Shown piece by piece: positions 16,986-25,693 of a stretch of 64,000 nucleotides of DNA. This DNA comes from Palsa-504 sp963806335 (GTDB taxonomy: Bacteria > Actinomycetota > Actinomycetes > Streptosporangiales > Streptosporangiaceae), in assembly GCA_963806335.1 (NCBI GenBank), contig CAWDXO010000016.1, forward strand, positions 372,001-436,000. The letters run 5' to 3'. The notes under the pieces were generated by a model. The model was not told the origin of the DNA and searched no databases. It saw only the letters and a program-made list of their open reading frames with translations. Position 1 is the stretch's first letter; each line of letters begins with the position of its first letter. A program made the translations under genes and the position numbers.

Positions 16986-18359
16986 CTAGGCACTGGCGGC
17001 CAGCGGCAGGAGCACCTCGGCGCGCAGCCCGGGACCGGCGTCGGTGAGCGACACCGAACCGCCGTGGGCTTCCGCGGCGGCCCGGACGATCGCCAGGCCC
17101 AGGCCCGCCCCTGCCTCTCCTGTCCGGTGCCGCGCGCCGTCCAGCCGGGAAAACCGTCCGAAGGCCCGCTCGGTATCCTCGGCCGGGATGCCGGGTCCGT
17201 CATCGCTGACCGCGAGCAGCGCGCGTCCGGCTTCGCGCCGCACCGAGACGGTGACCTCGCTGGCCGCGTAGCGGACGGCGTTGTCGAGCAGGTTGACCAG
17301 CAGCCGGCTCAGCGCGTCCGGGTCGCCGACGACCACGCAACGTCCCGGCGCATCGACCCGGACCTTGACCCGGGCGGCGGCGTACCGCTCCGCGACCGAT
17401 CCGGCCAGGCCGGAAACGTCGACGGGCTTCCCCGGCCGGGTCAGGCCCTGTTCATCCAGTCGCGCGAGCAGGAGCAGGTCCTCCGCCAGCCGCGCGAGTC
17501 GCAGCGTGTCCGCGTGCACGTCGCGGGCCGTCTCCAGCCAGTCCAGCCCGTCCGGGTGATCGAGCGCGACCTCGAGCTGGGTCCGGATCGAGGCGATCGG
17601 GCTGCGCAACTCGTGCGCGGTATCGGACACCAGGTCGCGCTGGCGCTGCTGAGCGGCGGCGAGCCTGGACAGCATGTCGTTCAGCGTGACGGCGAGCGAC
17701 CGCACCTCGTCGCGGGCCAGCGGCACCGGCAGGTCACGCGGCACGCCGGTCTGTGTCACTTCCGCGGCGCCGCGGCGCAGCTCGGCGATCGGCCGCAGCG
17801 TATACCCGGTGACCAGCCAGGTAGCCAGGGCCAGCAGGCCGAAAAGCAGCGGGGTGCCGATAGCCAGGGCCCGCGCGAGCGTGGTGACGCTGTCGGCGGC
17901 CTGGGCGTAGGAGACCGCCGCGATCACTATCTGGTGATCACCGGCGGGCACCGCCACCACTTGCAGCAGCGACGGCAGGCCGAGCGGCGGACCGGCCAGC
18001 GTGCGGGCCTGGGCGGTGCGCGCGGCCGCGGCCGCCTGGGCCCGCGGCAGCAGCGGCACCAGGCGATCCGCGCCCGGCGATACGTCGGTGATCCGCCCCT
18101 GGGCGTCGAGGACCTGGATGGTGACCGTCCCGGCGGCGACGGGAACGGGGTCTGGCAGCCGGTTCTGCTCCACCAGGGCCGCGACCTCGAGCGCACCTTG
18201 CCGGGCTGAGTCGTCGAGCCCGCGGACCAGGGACGCCTGCAGCGCGTTGACCAGCAGGATGGCCGCGGCACCCAGGGCCACCGCCAGCCCGGCCGCCGTG
18301 ATCAGCGTCAGCCGTGCCCGCAGGCTGCGCCGCCGCCACCACCAGGCCGGCCCCGCCAC
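16986..18359 (-). CDS. Sensor histidine kinase
   Basis: 457 residues. Helix one (about 16-40), extracellular loop of about 125 residues, helix two (about 165-190), HAMP (TLRPIAELRRGAAEV), HisKA with His249 (DTAHELRSP) and HATPase_c (NLLDNAVRYA, DDGPGIP, GAGLGLAI). It lies downstream of its response regulator on the same strand, separated by about 84 bases that hold three copies of a 15-base repeat. GTG 18359 is the likely start. The pair is divergent from the LolA-like/ABC genes, its possible targets. Confidence 0.92.
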   Translation of the reverse strand: MAGPAWWWRRRSLRARLTLITAAGLAVALGAAAILLVNALQASLVRGLDDSARQGALEVAALVEQNRLPDPVPVAAGTVTIQVLDAQGRITDVSPGADRLVPLLPRAQAAAAARTAQARTLAGPPLGLPSLLQVVAVPAGDHQIVIAAVSYAQAADSVTTLARALAIGTPLLFGLLALATWLVTGYTLRPIAELRRGAAEVTQTGVPRDLPVPLARDEVRSLAVTLNDMLSRLAAAQQRQRDLVSDTAHELRSPIASIRTQLEVALDHPDGLDWLETARDVHADTLRLARLAEDLLLLARLDEQGLTRPGKPVDVSGLAGSVAERYAAARVKVRVDAPGRCVVVGDPDALSRLLVNLLDNAVRYAASEVTVSVRREAGRALLAVSDDGPGIPAEDTERAFGRFSRLDGARHRTGEAGAGLGLAIVRAAAEAHGGSVSLTDAGPGLRAEVLLPLAASA

Positions 18360-18375
18360 CAGGCCGGCCCCATCC

Positions 18376-18420
18376 TCGCCGCCACCGCCCTCGCCGCCAC
18401 CGCCCTCGCCGCCACCGCCC
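18376..18420. repeat. 15-base tandem repeat (3 copies)
   Basis: Three perfect copies of TCGCCGCCACCGCCC in the gap between the response regulator stop and the kinase start. Probably slippage DNA; it could modulate coupling between the two genes. Confidence 0.85.
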
Positions 18421-18443
18421 TTCCGCTATTTGGTCGACCATGG

Positions 18444-19121
18444 TCAACCACCATCAGCGGCGAGGCGGTAACCCGCGCCGCGCACGGTCTGCAGCGCGTT
18501 CCGGCCGAACGGCACGTCGATCTTGCGCCGGAGATACCCGGCATAGACCTCCACCACGTTCAGGTCGGCCACCGAGTCCTGTTCCCAGACGTGGTCCAGT
18601 AGCTCGGCCTTGGGCACCACCTGGTCCGGCCGCCGGATCAGGTACTCCAGCAGCGCGAACTCCCTCGGGGTCAGCTCGATGCCGACCTCGCCGCGGCGCA
18701 CGGCGCGGCTCGCGGGGTCCAGGAACAGGTCGCCCGCCGCGAGCACCGCCGGGCGCGGCCGGGCGCCACGGCGCAGCAGTGCCCGCAGCCGGGCGGCGAG
18801 CACCACGTAGGAGAACGGCTTGGTCAGGTAATCGTCCGCGCCCAGGTCGAGCCCGTCGGCCTGGTCGTACTCGCCGTCCTTGGCGGACAAGATGAGCACG
18901 GGCACCCAGTTGCGTTCCGCCCGCAGCCGTTCGCACACCTTGTATCCGGACAGCCCGGGCAGCATCAGGTCGAGCACCACGGCGTCATAGCCGCCCTGCC
19001 GGGCCAGGTGCAGGCCGTCCACGCCGTCATGGGCCAGGTCAACCACGAAGCCCTCGGCGTTCAGGCCGCGGCGGACGGCCGCGGCCAGCCGCTGCTCGTC
19101 TTCGACCACTAGCACCCGCAT
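18444..19121 (-). CDS. OmpR-family response regulator
   Basis: 225 residues. Receiver with Glu7/Asp8, phospho-acceptor Asp51 (VVLDLMLPG), LSAKD and Lys in LTKPFSYV. C-terminal winged helix with ELTPREFALLEYLIR and the end VRGAGYRLA. ATG 19121 begins exactly at the receiver; the frame continues upstream but that stretch reads as antisense to the LolA-like gene. The promoter must lie in 19122-19269, shared with the divergent gene. Confidence 0.92.
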   Translation of the reverse strand: MRVLVVEDEQRLAAAVRRGLNAEGFVVDLAHDGVDGLHLARQGGYDAVVLDLMLPGLSGYKVCERLRAERNWVPVLILSAKDGEYDQADGLDLGADDYLTKPFSYVVLAARLRALLRRGARPRPAVLAAGDLFLDPASRAVRRGEVGIELTPREFALLEYLIRRPDQVVPKAELLDHVWEQDSVADLNVVEVYAGYLRRKIDVPFGRNALQTVRGAGYRLAADGG

Positions 19122-19269
19122 AGTCCCAGTCTCACCTACCATGCCGGGTGCCAGGGCTCGCGTCTCAGGGTGTTCACAGCGACCGCGTGGCATGGTGGGT
19201 ACCACCGGCCGGCACGGGGGAGCATCGCTGCCGGCCGGCGGGTACGCTCCGAATAACGGGTGAGGTGTC

Positions 19270-20403
19270 ATGTTCGGTGTAGCTAAGCTGTCCAGGCGGG
19301 CACGATGGGCCGTTCCGGCCGGCGTGGCCGTCGTCGTAGGCGGGGTGCTGGCGGGGTCGCTGATCTCGGTGGCCCAGGCCGCCCCTGCGCTCCCGGCGCG
19401 GACCCCGGCCCAGGTGCTCGCCGAGGTCGCCGGCGAGACCTCGGTGCCGCCGCTGACCGGCACGGTGGTGGAGACGGCCTCGCTCGGCCTGCCCAGCCTG
19501 CCCGACATAGGCAGCTCCACCTCGATTACGTCCCTGCTCACCGGGTCGCACACGGTCATGGTCTGGTACGCGAGTCCCGAGCACTTCCGGCTGTCGATGC
19601 CCGCTTCGCTGACCGAGACCGACCTGATCCGCGACGGCAGCACGGCCTGGCTGTGGGACAGTTCGGCGAACACGGTGACCAAGTTCTCGCTGCCCGCGCA
19701 CCCGGCGCAGACGGCCCCGGCCGCCACCGCACCGCTGACCCCTCAGCAGGCGGCCGATCAGGTGCTCGCCAAGGTGGGACCGACCACCGCGGTGAGCGTG
19801 GACAGCAACGTCACGGTGGCCGGTCAGGCGGCGTATGAGCTTGTCCTGGCGCCGAAGGACGCCCGGTCCCTGGTGGGGCAGGTCCGCATCGCCGTTGACG
19901 GGAGCAACGGCGTGCCGCTGCGGGTCCAGGTGCTGGCCCGTGGCGCTACCACCCCCGCGTTCCAAGTGGGTTATACCGCCATCCAGTTCGTCACCCCGGC
20001 GCCCGCTGACCTCAGCTTCACGCCGCCGCCCGGTGCGAAGGTCACCCAGTCCGACATGACCGGGGCCAGGGCGCAGCGCCAGGGGGCCTCGCCCGACGCC
20101 AGCTCGATCGGGTCAGGCTGGCTGACCGTCCTTGACCTGCCGTCCTCGGGCCTGATGCCGGCTCCGAAGGCAGCAGGCTCCGGCGGCCCGGTCTCGGTGA
20201 ACGGAGGGAACGGAGGATCCGGTGAGAGCTCGGCGCTGATCGGTGCCCTGCTCGGGTCCGCCACCCGGGTAAGCGGATCGTGGGGCAGCGGCAGGCTGCT
20301 GCGCACCAGCCTGATCACGGTGCTGGTGACGGACAACGGCAGGTTGTTCATCGGGGCCGTGCAGCCCAGCGTGCTGTACGCGGCGGCCGGGTCGGCCAAG
20401 TGA
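19270..20403 (+). CDS. Exported LolA-like (outer-membrane lipoprotein carrier fold) protein
   Basis: 377 residues. Signal peptide: basic start (KLSRRAR), hydrophobic core, cleavage near AQA-AP (about residue 36). The mature part resembles LolA-like proteins of actinobacteria: TPAQVLAEVA, VWYASPEHFRLS, LIRDGSTAWLWDS, YELVLAPKD, DGSNGVPLRVQV, FTPPPGAKV. These proteins are thought to handle lipids or act as sensor partners of two-component systems. Ends with a Gly/Ser-rich stretch and a hydrophobic end. Followed after 30 bases by an ABC transporter and divergent from a response regulator. Confidence 0.78.
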   Translation: MFGVAKLSRRARWAVPAGVAVVVGGVLAGSLISVAQAAPALPARTPAQVLAEVAGETSVPPLTGTVVETASLGLPSLPDIGSSTSITSLLTGSHTVMVWYASPEHFRLSMPASLTETDLIRDGSTAWLWDSSANTVTKFSLPAHPAQTAPAATAPLTPQQAADQVLAKVGPTTAVSVDSNVTVAGQAAYELVLAPKDARSLVGQVRIAVDGSNGVPLRVQVLARGATTPAFQVGYTAIQFVTPAPADLSFTPPPGAKVTQSDMTGARAQRQGASPDASSIGSGWLTVLDLPSSGLMPAPKAAGSGGPVSVNGGNGGSGESSALIGALLGSATRVSGSWGSGRLLRTSLITVLVTDNGRLFIGAVQPSVLYAAAGSAK

Positions 20404-20433
20404 GGGTGTCCGCAGGGTGGCGGTGACCGTACG

Positions 20434-21363
20434 GTGACGGCGATCTCCACCAGCGCGCTGACCAAGCGGTTCCGCGGCGGGCAGGTGGCCGTCGACCATC
20501 TCGACCTCGAGGTGCCGCGCGGCTCGGTGTACGGTTTCCTCGGCCCGAACGGCTCGGGCAAGACGACCACGATCCGGATGCTGCTCGGGCTGGCCTTCCC
20601 CACCAGCGGCAGCTCAGCGCTGCTCGGCGTGGACATGCCGGCCGGGGCGGTGCAGGTGCTGCACCGGGTCGGCTCGCTGGTGGAAGGGCCCGCCTTCTAT
20701 CCGTTCCTCAGCGGCACCGCGAACCTGGCCCGCTACGACGCCGCGGACCGCCGGGCGGACCCGCGGACGGCGCAGGCCAGGGTCGATGCGGCGCTGGACC
20801 GGGTCGGCCTGCTCGCGGCCGCGAAGAAGCACTACCGCAACTATTCGCTCGGCATGAAGCAGCGGCTGGCCATCGCGGCCGGCCTGCTGCAGCCGCGGGA
20901 GCTGATCATCCTCGACGAGCCGACGAACGGGCTCGACCCGCAGGGAACCAGGGAAGTGCGCGGGCTGATCAGGCAGATCGCCGCGGAAGGCACCACCGTG
21001 TTCGTCTCCTCGCACCTGCTCGCCGAGGTCGAGCAGGTCTGCTCGCACGTGGGGGTGATGCGCACCGGGCGGCTGGTCTTCCAGGGCCCGCTGGCCGAGC
21101 TGCGCCGGACCGGCGACGCCCGGGTCACCGTGCAGACCGCGGAACCCGAAGCGGCGGCTAAGGTCCTCGCCGCGTTCGGGCTGACCGGGGCGCAGGCCGG
21201 TACGGCCGAGGCCTCGGCCGCGCTGGGCGGCGCCTCCCCGGAACGCGTCTGCGCGGAGCTGGTCAACCGCGGGATCGGCGTCCGTGGTTTCGCGGTCGCC
21301 GCGCCGAGCCTGGAAGACCTGTTCGTAGGCCTGACCGGGGAGGGCTTCGATGTCGACGAGTGA
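20434..21363 (+). CDS. ABC transporter ATP-binding protein
   Basis: 309 residues. Walker A GPNGSGKTT (37-45), signature YSLGMKQRL, Walker B LIILDEPTNGLD, and switch His in SSHLLAEVEQ. The C-terminal about 80 residues form a dimerisation/accessory region as in drug and lipid exporters of the CcmA/DrrA type. GTG start. It overlaps the permease gene by 14 bases. Substrate not evident. Confidence 0.92.
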   Translation: MTAISTSALTKRFRGGQVAVDHLDLEVPRGSVYGFLGPNGSGKTTTIRMLLGLAFPTSGSSALLGVDMPAGAVQVLHRVGSLVEGPAFYPFLSGTANLARYDAADRRADPRTAQARVDAALDRVGLLAAAKKHYRNYSLGMKQRLAIAAGLLQPRELIILDEPTNGLDPQGTREVRGLIRQIAAEGTTVFVSSHLLAEVEQVCSHVGVMRTGRLVFQGPLAELRRTGDARVTVQTAEPEAAAKVLAAFGLTGAQAGTAEASAALGGASPERVCAELVNRGIGVRGFAVAAPSLEDLFVGLTGEGFDVDE

Positions 21364-22273
21364 GGAAGCGGCGCCGCCCCTTTCCGCCAGCGTCGCGACG
21401 CCCGGCGATCTCGGTTCCCGGAGCGCCGCACCACTGCCCGTTCGGGCCTGGTTGAGATTTTTCTTTTCTGAGCTGCGGCTTGTTTTCCTGCGCAAGCGGA
21501 ACTTGGTCCTGCTCGTGGTGACCGCGTTGTTTCCGCTGCTGATCGGGATCGCCCTGCGGGTGGCGGCCCCGCATTCTGGCGGCGGCTCGGGCAACGGCCC
21601 GGTGGGGTCGTTCTTCAACCAGCTGGCGGGCAACGGCGTGTTCCTCGCCTTCATCGCGCTGAGCAGCCTGCTCATCCTGGTGCTGCCGGTCGTAGTCTCG
21701 GTGGTCGCGGGGGATTCCGTGGCCGGGGAGGCCGGGGCAGGGACGCTGCGCTACCTGCTCGCGGTGCCGGCCGGCCGGACCCGGCTGCTCGCGGTGAAGT
21801 TGCTCGTGATCGTGACGTTCGGGCTGTGCGCGACGTTCATCGTGTCCGCGACGGCGCTGATCGTCGGCGCCGTGTTCTTCCCGATCGGGCCGGTGACGCT
21901 GCTGTCGGGGACTACGGTGTCGCTGGCTGACGGGCTGCTCCGGCTGTTCTTCGTCACCTTGTATGTCGGCGCCGCGATGGCCGCGCTGGGCGCTATCGGG
22001 CTGGCCATCTCCACCATGACCGAGCACCCGATCGGCGCGATCGCGGCCGTCATGATCCTCGTGGTCACCAGCGAGGTCGCCGACAGCGTGCCGCAGCTCG
22101 CCGCCGTCGGACCTTACCTGCCGACGCACTGGTGGCTTGGCTTCGATTCCGTGCTGCGCGCGCCCGTGGACACCTACACGCTGCTCCACGGGCTGCTCTC
22201 CTTCGGCGTTTACCTGGTGCTTTTCGGCTCGATCGCCTGGGCCCGCTTCACCTCGGCCGACGTCACCAGCTGA
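21350..22273 (+). CDS. ABC transporter permease (ABC-2 type)
   Basis: 307 residues with six hydrophobic helices. The N-terminal cytoplasmic tail is followed by a helix near LVLLVVTALFPLLIGIAL, then a soluble loop (HSGGGSGNGPVG) and the GEAGAGTLRYLLAVPAGRTRLL region typical of ABC-2 permeases. ATG 21350 overlaps the ATPase gene. Together they probably form an exporter controlled by the divergent two-component system (inference). Confidence 0.88.
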   Translation: MSTSEEAAPPLSASVATPGDLGSRSAAPLPVRAWLRFFFSELRLVFLRKRNLVLLVVTALFPLLIGIALRVAAPHSGGGSGNGPVGSFFNQLAGNGVFLAFIALSSLLILVLPVVVSVVAGDSVAGEAGAGTLRYLLAVPAGRTRLLAVKLLVIVTFGLCATFIVSATALIVGAVFFPIGPVTLLSGTTVSLADGLLRLFFVTLYVGAAMAALGAIGLAISTMTEHPIGAIAAVMILVVTSEVADSVPQLAAVGPYLPTHWWLGFDSVLRAPVDTYTLLHGLLSFGVYLVLFGSIAWARFTSADVTS

Positions 22274-22292
22274 GCCCGGCGGGATAGGTTTT

Positions 22293-22324
22293 CCCGCCCG
22301 CCCGCCCGCCCGCCCGCCCGCCCG
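22293..22324. repeat. CCCG microsatellite (8 copies)
   Basis: Eight uninterrupted CCCG units just after the permease stop and about 100 bases upstream of the Ni/Co permease. Tetranucleotide tracts of this length vary in copy number by slippage; here it could alter spacing in the upstream region of the next gene. Confidence 0.9.
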
Positions 22325-22351
22325 GCCTGCCCAGATGCACCTTGGCCGTAC

Positions 22352-22380
22352 TTGCAAGTAATTCGCATCTAAAATATCGT
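22352..22380 (+). promoter_or_regulatory. Candidate promoter of the Ni/Co permease gene
   Basis: TTGCAA (22352-22357), 17 bases, TATCGT (22375-22380), in an AT-rich patch. It closely parallels the promoter at 10696-10724. The segment CTTGCAAGTAATTCGCATC could also hold a metal-regulator operator, but I see no clean palindrome. Confidence 0.4.
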
Positions 22381-22423
22381 GTGGCTCAGGTGACATCGGG
22401 TGTTCGGCGAGCGGAGGGGGACG

Positions 22424-23584
22424 GTGCCCGAATTGACCACGCAGGCATCTGGCGGCCTGGGCCAACTGATCCGGCAGTCGTTCAGCACGATGACCCCCGC
22501 CGAACGCACCCGGCTGACGGCGATGTACGGCGTGATCGCGGCCCTGCACGTGGTGGGGTTCTTCGTCCTGTTCGCGTTCGTGGTCCCGTCTCACTACCGA
22601 GGGCTGGGGATCGGGGTGTCCATCCTGGCGTACACGCTGGGCCTGCGGCACGCGTTCGACGCCGACCATATCTCCGCGATCGACAACACCACCCGCAAGG
22701 TGCTGGGGGAACGGCAGGGCACCGGAGCGCCGCGCCCGTTCGGCTTCGGGTTCTTCTTCTCGCTCGGCCACTCCAGCGTGGTGGTCGCGATCGGGGCCGG
22801 GATCATCGTGGCGGAGAAGACCGTCTTCGCCGCGGTATCGAACAGCGGGTCGAGCCTGGAGCGGTTCGGGGGCCTGTTCGGCACCATCGTGTCGGCCTCG
22901 TTCCTGTTCCTGATCGGCCTGCTGAACCTGGTGATCCTGGCCGGGATCGTGCGGATTTTTACCTCGATGCGCCGCGGCGAGTACGACGAGGCCGAGCTGG
23001 AGCGCCAGCTGGCCAACCGCGGGTTCTTCTACCGGTTCTTCGGCCGCTGGATGAAGGCCATCACCAAGGAGTGGCAGCTGTACCCGGTCGGGGTGCTGTT
23101 CGGCCTGGGCTTCGACACCGCCACCGAGGTCGCGCTGCTGGCCACGACCGCGCTGCTGGCCTCCCAGCACATCCCCTGGTACGCCGTCGTCTGCCTGCCG
23201 GTCCTGTTCACCGCCGGGATGACGCTGATGGACACCACCGACGGGCTGTTCATGAACCTGGCCTACGGCTGGGCGTTCTTCAACCCGGTCCGCAAGGTGT
23301 ACTACAACCTGGCCATTACCGGGCTGTCCGTGGCCATCTGCTTCTTCATCGGCGGGATCGAGACCCTCAGCCTGTTCCCGGCCGAGATCAAGGGCCTCAG
23401 CCACGACCACGGCTTCTGGGCCCTGGTCGCCCGCTTCAACCTGAACACGGCCGGCTTCGTCATCGTCGGGATGTTCCTGGTCACCTGGCTGGCCGCCCTG
23501 CTCATCTGGCGCTACGCCCGGATCGAGGAAAAGTGGGGCGCCCGCCTGCAGCCCGCCCCTTCCGATGCTCGCGACACCCCCTGA
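22424..23584 (+). CDS. Nickel/cobalt permease, NiCoT (HoxN/NixA) family
   Basis: Eight-helix secondary permease for Ni2+ or Co2+. The family signature RHAFDADHI is present in helix II, with LGHSSVV and the GFDTATE segment further on. About 386 residues. GTG 22424 is preferred because GGAGG is six bases upstream; an in-frame GTG at 22400 lacks one. No nickel enzyme is encoded nearby, so the client (urease, hydrogenase, Ni-SOD or B12 enzyme) is unknown. It ends at a strong hairpin. Confidence 0.92.
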   Translation: MPELTTQASGGLGQLIRQSFSTMTPAERTRLTAMYGVIAALHVVGFFVLFAFVVPSHYRGLGIGVSILAYTLGLRHAFDADHISAIDNTTRKVLGERQGTGAPRPFGFGFFFSLGHSSVVVAIGAGIIVAEKTVFAAVSNSGSSLERFGGLFGTIVSASFLFLIGLLNLVILAGIVRIFTSMRRGEYDEAELERQLANRGFFYRFFGRWMKAITKEWQLYPVGVLFGLGFDTATEVALLATTALLASQHIPWYAVVCLPVLFTAGMTLMDTTDGLFMNLAYGWAFFNPVRKVYYNLAITGLSVAICFFIGGIETLSLFPAEIKGLSHDHGFWALVARFNLNTAGFVIVGMFLVTWLAALLIWRYARIEEKWGARLQPAPSDARDTP

Positions 23585-23613
23585 CCCGGCAGGCCCCTGG
23601 CCCCGTTTTCAGC

Positions 23614-23665
23614 GTATGGATGTGGCAGCCTGCACATAAGAGTGTGCAGGCTGCCACAACCATAC
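23614..23665. terminator. Long inverted repeat between convergent genes
   Basis: GTATGG/CCATAC (6 bp), a 2x2 internal loop, then GTGGCAGCCTGCACA paired perfectly with its complement (15 bp), loop TAAGAG. Lies between the Ni/Co permease (+) and acyl-CoA synthetase (-), so it probably ends both transcripts. Confidence 0.75.
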
Positions 23666-23704
23666 CCAGAGGGGCTGTCACGTGAGTGGCTGGCGGAAGA
23701 CTTG

Positions 23705-25567
23705 TCACCAGGTGAAGTCCTCTTCCCAGAACTCGGTGACGCCGCGGACCGGGTCCTGGCGCGACCTCTCCTGTTCGCGGAGCTCCACCCGGCGGATCTT
23801 GCCGGAAATCGTCTTCGGCAGGTCCGCGAACTCCAGGCGCCGGATCCGCTTGTACGGCGCGACCCGCTCGCGGCAGAACGCCATGATGGACCGCGCCAGC
23901 TCCGGTGACGGCTCGCTCGCCGCGGCGAGCAGGACGTAGGCCTTCGGCACCGCGAGCCGGACCGGGTCCGGCGACGGCACCACCGCGGCCTCGGCCACCG
24001 CCTCGTGCTCGATCAGGACGCTCTCGAGCTCGAACGGCGAGATCCGGTAGTCCGACGCCTTGAAGACATCGTCGGTGCGGCCGACGTAGGTGATGTAGCC
24101 GTCCTCGTCGGAAGTGGCGACGTCCCCGGTGTGGTAGTAGCCGCCGCGCATGGCCTCGGCGTTCAGCTCCGGGTCGTCCAGGTAACCGGTCATCAGCCCC
24201 AGCGGCCGGTCCGAAAGGTCCAGGCATATCTCGCCGTCGCGGCCGGGCTCGCCGGTCAGCGGATCCACCAGCGCCACCGGGTAGCCAGGCAGCGGGCGGC
24301 CCATCGAACCCGCGCGTACCTGCTGCCCCGGCGTGTTGCCGACCTGCGCAGTCGTCTCGGTCTGGCCGAAGCCGTCACGTACCGTGATCCCCCAGGCCTT
24401 ACGTACCTGCTCGATCACTTCCGGGTTGAGCGGCTCGCCCGCGGCCACGCACTCGCGCAGCCCCGCGATGTCCGCCGCGGCCAGGTCGGACTGGATGAGC
24501 ATCCGCCATACCGTCGGCGGCGCGCAGAACGTGGTCACCCCGCACCGGCCGAGCGCGCCGAGCAGCGCCGGCGCCGAGAACCGCTGGTAGTTCAGGACGA
24601 GGACGGTTGCCCCGGCGTTCCACGGCGCGAACACGTTGCTCCACGCGTGCTTCGCCCAGCCAGGGGAGGACAGGTTCAGGTGCACGTCGCCCGGCTGGAT
24701 GCCGACCCAGTACATGGTCGACAGATGCCCCACAGGGTAGCTGGCGTGCGTGTGCGCGACGAGCTTCGGCTGCGCGGTGGTGCCCGAGGTGAAGTAGAGC
24801 AGCAGCGGGTCGCCGGCCCTGGTGACGCCGCCGGGCCTGAACTCAGCCGGCCCGGCGAACGCGTCCGCGTACGAGTGCCACCCAGCCACCGCCCCCTCCG
24901 GCGCCCTCTCCGGCGCCCTCTCCGGCGCCCTCTCCGGCGCCCTCTCCGGCGCCCTCTCCGGCGCCCTCTCCGGCGCCCTCTCCGGCGCCCCCTCCGGCGC
25001 CCTCTCCGGCGCCCCCTCCGGCGCCCTCTCCGCGGCCCTCTCCGGCGCCCCCTCCGCGCCGACCGCGATCCGGGTCCACTCGCCCGGCACCGCGCCGAAC
25101 TTCGCCAGCTGGGACGTGTCGGTGATGACGTGCCTGACCTGGCCGCGCGCGATGCGGTCGACGAGGTCAGCCGCCTGCAGCAGCGTCGACGCCGGGATGA
25201 TCACCGCCCCGAGCTTCATCGCGGCCAGGATGACTTCCCACAGCGGCACCACGTTGCCGAGCATCAGCAGCACCCGGTCTCCCCGCCGGACCCCGAGGCC
25301 ACGCAGCCAGTTGGCCGCCTGCCCCGACCGGGTCGCCAGCTCGGCAAAGGACAAGCTGGCATCGTCCCCGTCGTCGGCGACGATCCGCAGCGCGGTCCGG
25401 TCCGGGTGCTCGGCGGCGATCACGTCGAACCAGTCGAGCGCCCAGTTGAACTCGTCAAGCTCCGGCCAGGCGAACTCCCGCCGGGCGGATTCGTAGTCGT
25501 CCCGGTAGCCAAGCAGCAGGTCCCGCGCGGCCCGGAAGGCGGCCGTCGGTGTGGCAGAGTCGGTCAT
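23705..25567 (-). CDS. Acyl-CoA synthetase (AMP-forming) with (RAPE)n insert
   Basis: ANL-superfamily ligase, 620 residues, converting a carboxylic acid to acyl-CoA by way of acyl-AMP. Motifs: YFTSGTTAQPKLVAH (P-loop-like A3), FGQTETTA (A5), YYHTGDVATSDEDGYITYVGRTDDVFK (A7-A8) and the C-terminal KTISGKIRR with the catalytic Lys. It resembles the medium-chain/benzoate ACS group. A run of four-residue repeats (RAPE/GAPE, about 13) is inserted in the N-terminal domain between GAVPGEWTRIAVG and WHSYADAFAG, a surface loop, so activity may survive. ATG 25567 matches the family start. The gene diverges from the serine hydrolase. Confidence 0.9.
   Translation of the reverse strand: MTDSATPTAAFRAARDLLLGYRDDYESARREFAWPELDEFNWALDWFDVIAAEHPDRTALRIVADDGDDASLSFAELATRSGQAANWLRGLGVRRGDRVLLMLGNVVPLWEVILAAMKLGAVIIPASTLLQAADLVDRIARGQVRHVITDTSQLAKFGAVPGEWTRIAVGAEGAPERAAERAPEGAPERAPEGAPERAPERAPERAPERAPERAPERAPERAPEGAVAGWHSYADAFAGPAEFRPGGVTRAGDPLLLYFTSGTTAQPKLVAHTHASYPVGHLSTMYWVGIQPGDVHLNLSSPGWAKHAWSNVFAPWNAGATVLVLNYQRFSAPALLGALGRCGVTTFCAPPTVWRMLIQSDLAAADIAGLRECVAAGEPLNPEVIEQVRKAWGITVRDGFGQTETTAQVGNTPGQQVRAGSMGRPLPGYPVALVDPLTGEPGRDGEICLDLSDRPLGLMTGYLDDPELNAEAMRGGYYHTGDVATSDEDGYITYVGRTDDVFKASDYRISPFELESVLIEHEAVAEAAVVPSPDPVRLAVPKAYVLLAAASEPSPELARSIMAFCRERVAPYKRIRRLEFADLPKTISGKIRRVELREQERSRQDPVRGVTEFWEEDFTW
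24899..25054. repeat. 12-base minisatellite (13 copies) in acyl-CoA synthetase gene
   Basis: Thirteen tandem units of CGGCGCCCTCTC with a few C/T and CG/GC variants, in frame, encoding Arg/Gly-Ala-Pro-Glu tetrapeptides on the reverse strand. Interspersed variant units argue for repeated duplication and not an assembly artefact alone. Confidence 0.92.
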
Positions 25568-25633
25568 TTTCCCATCGTGGCAGCTCCGCGACGGGAACGG
25601 GAGACCGTCTTGGTAGCTCATAATTGTTGCTGC

Positions 25634-25663
25634 GGCGGGTGAAGGCGGGTGAAGGCGGGTGAA
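25634..25663. repeat. Ten-base direct repeat (3 copies)
   Basis: Three perfect copies of GGCGGGTGAA in the gap between the acyl-CoA synthetase and the serine hydrolase, about 30 bases before the latter's start. The divergent promoters must lie close by; a regulatory role is possible but unproven. Confidence 0.8.
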
Positions 25664-25693
25664 GTGGCACCCGGTAACGGCAGGTGGTGATCG

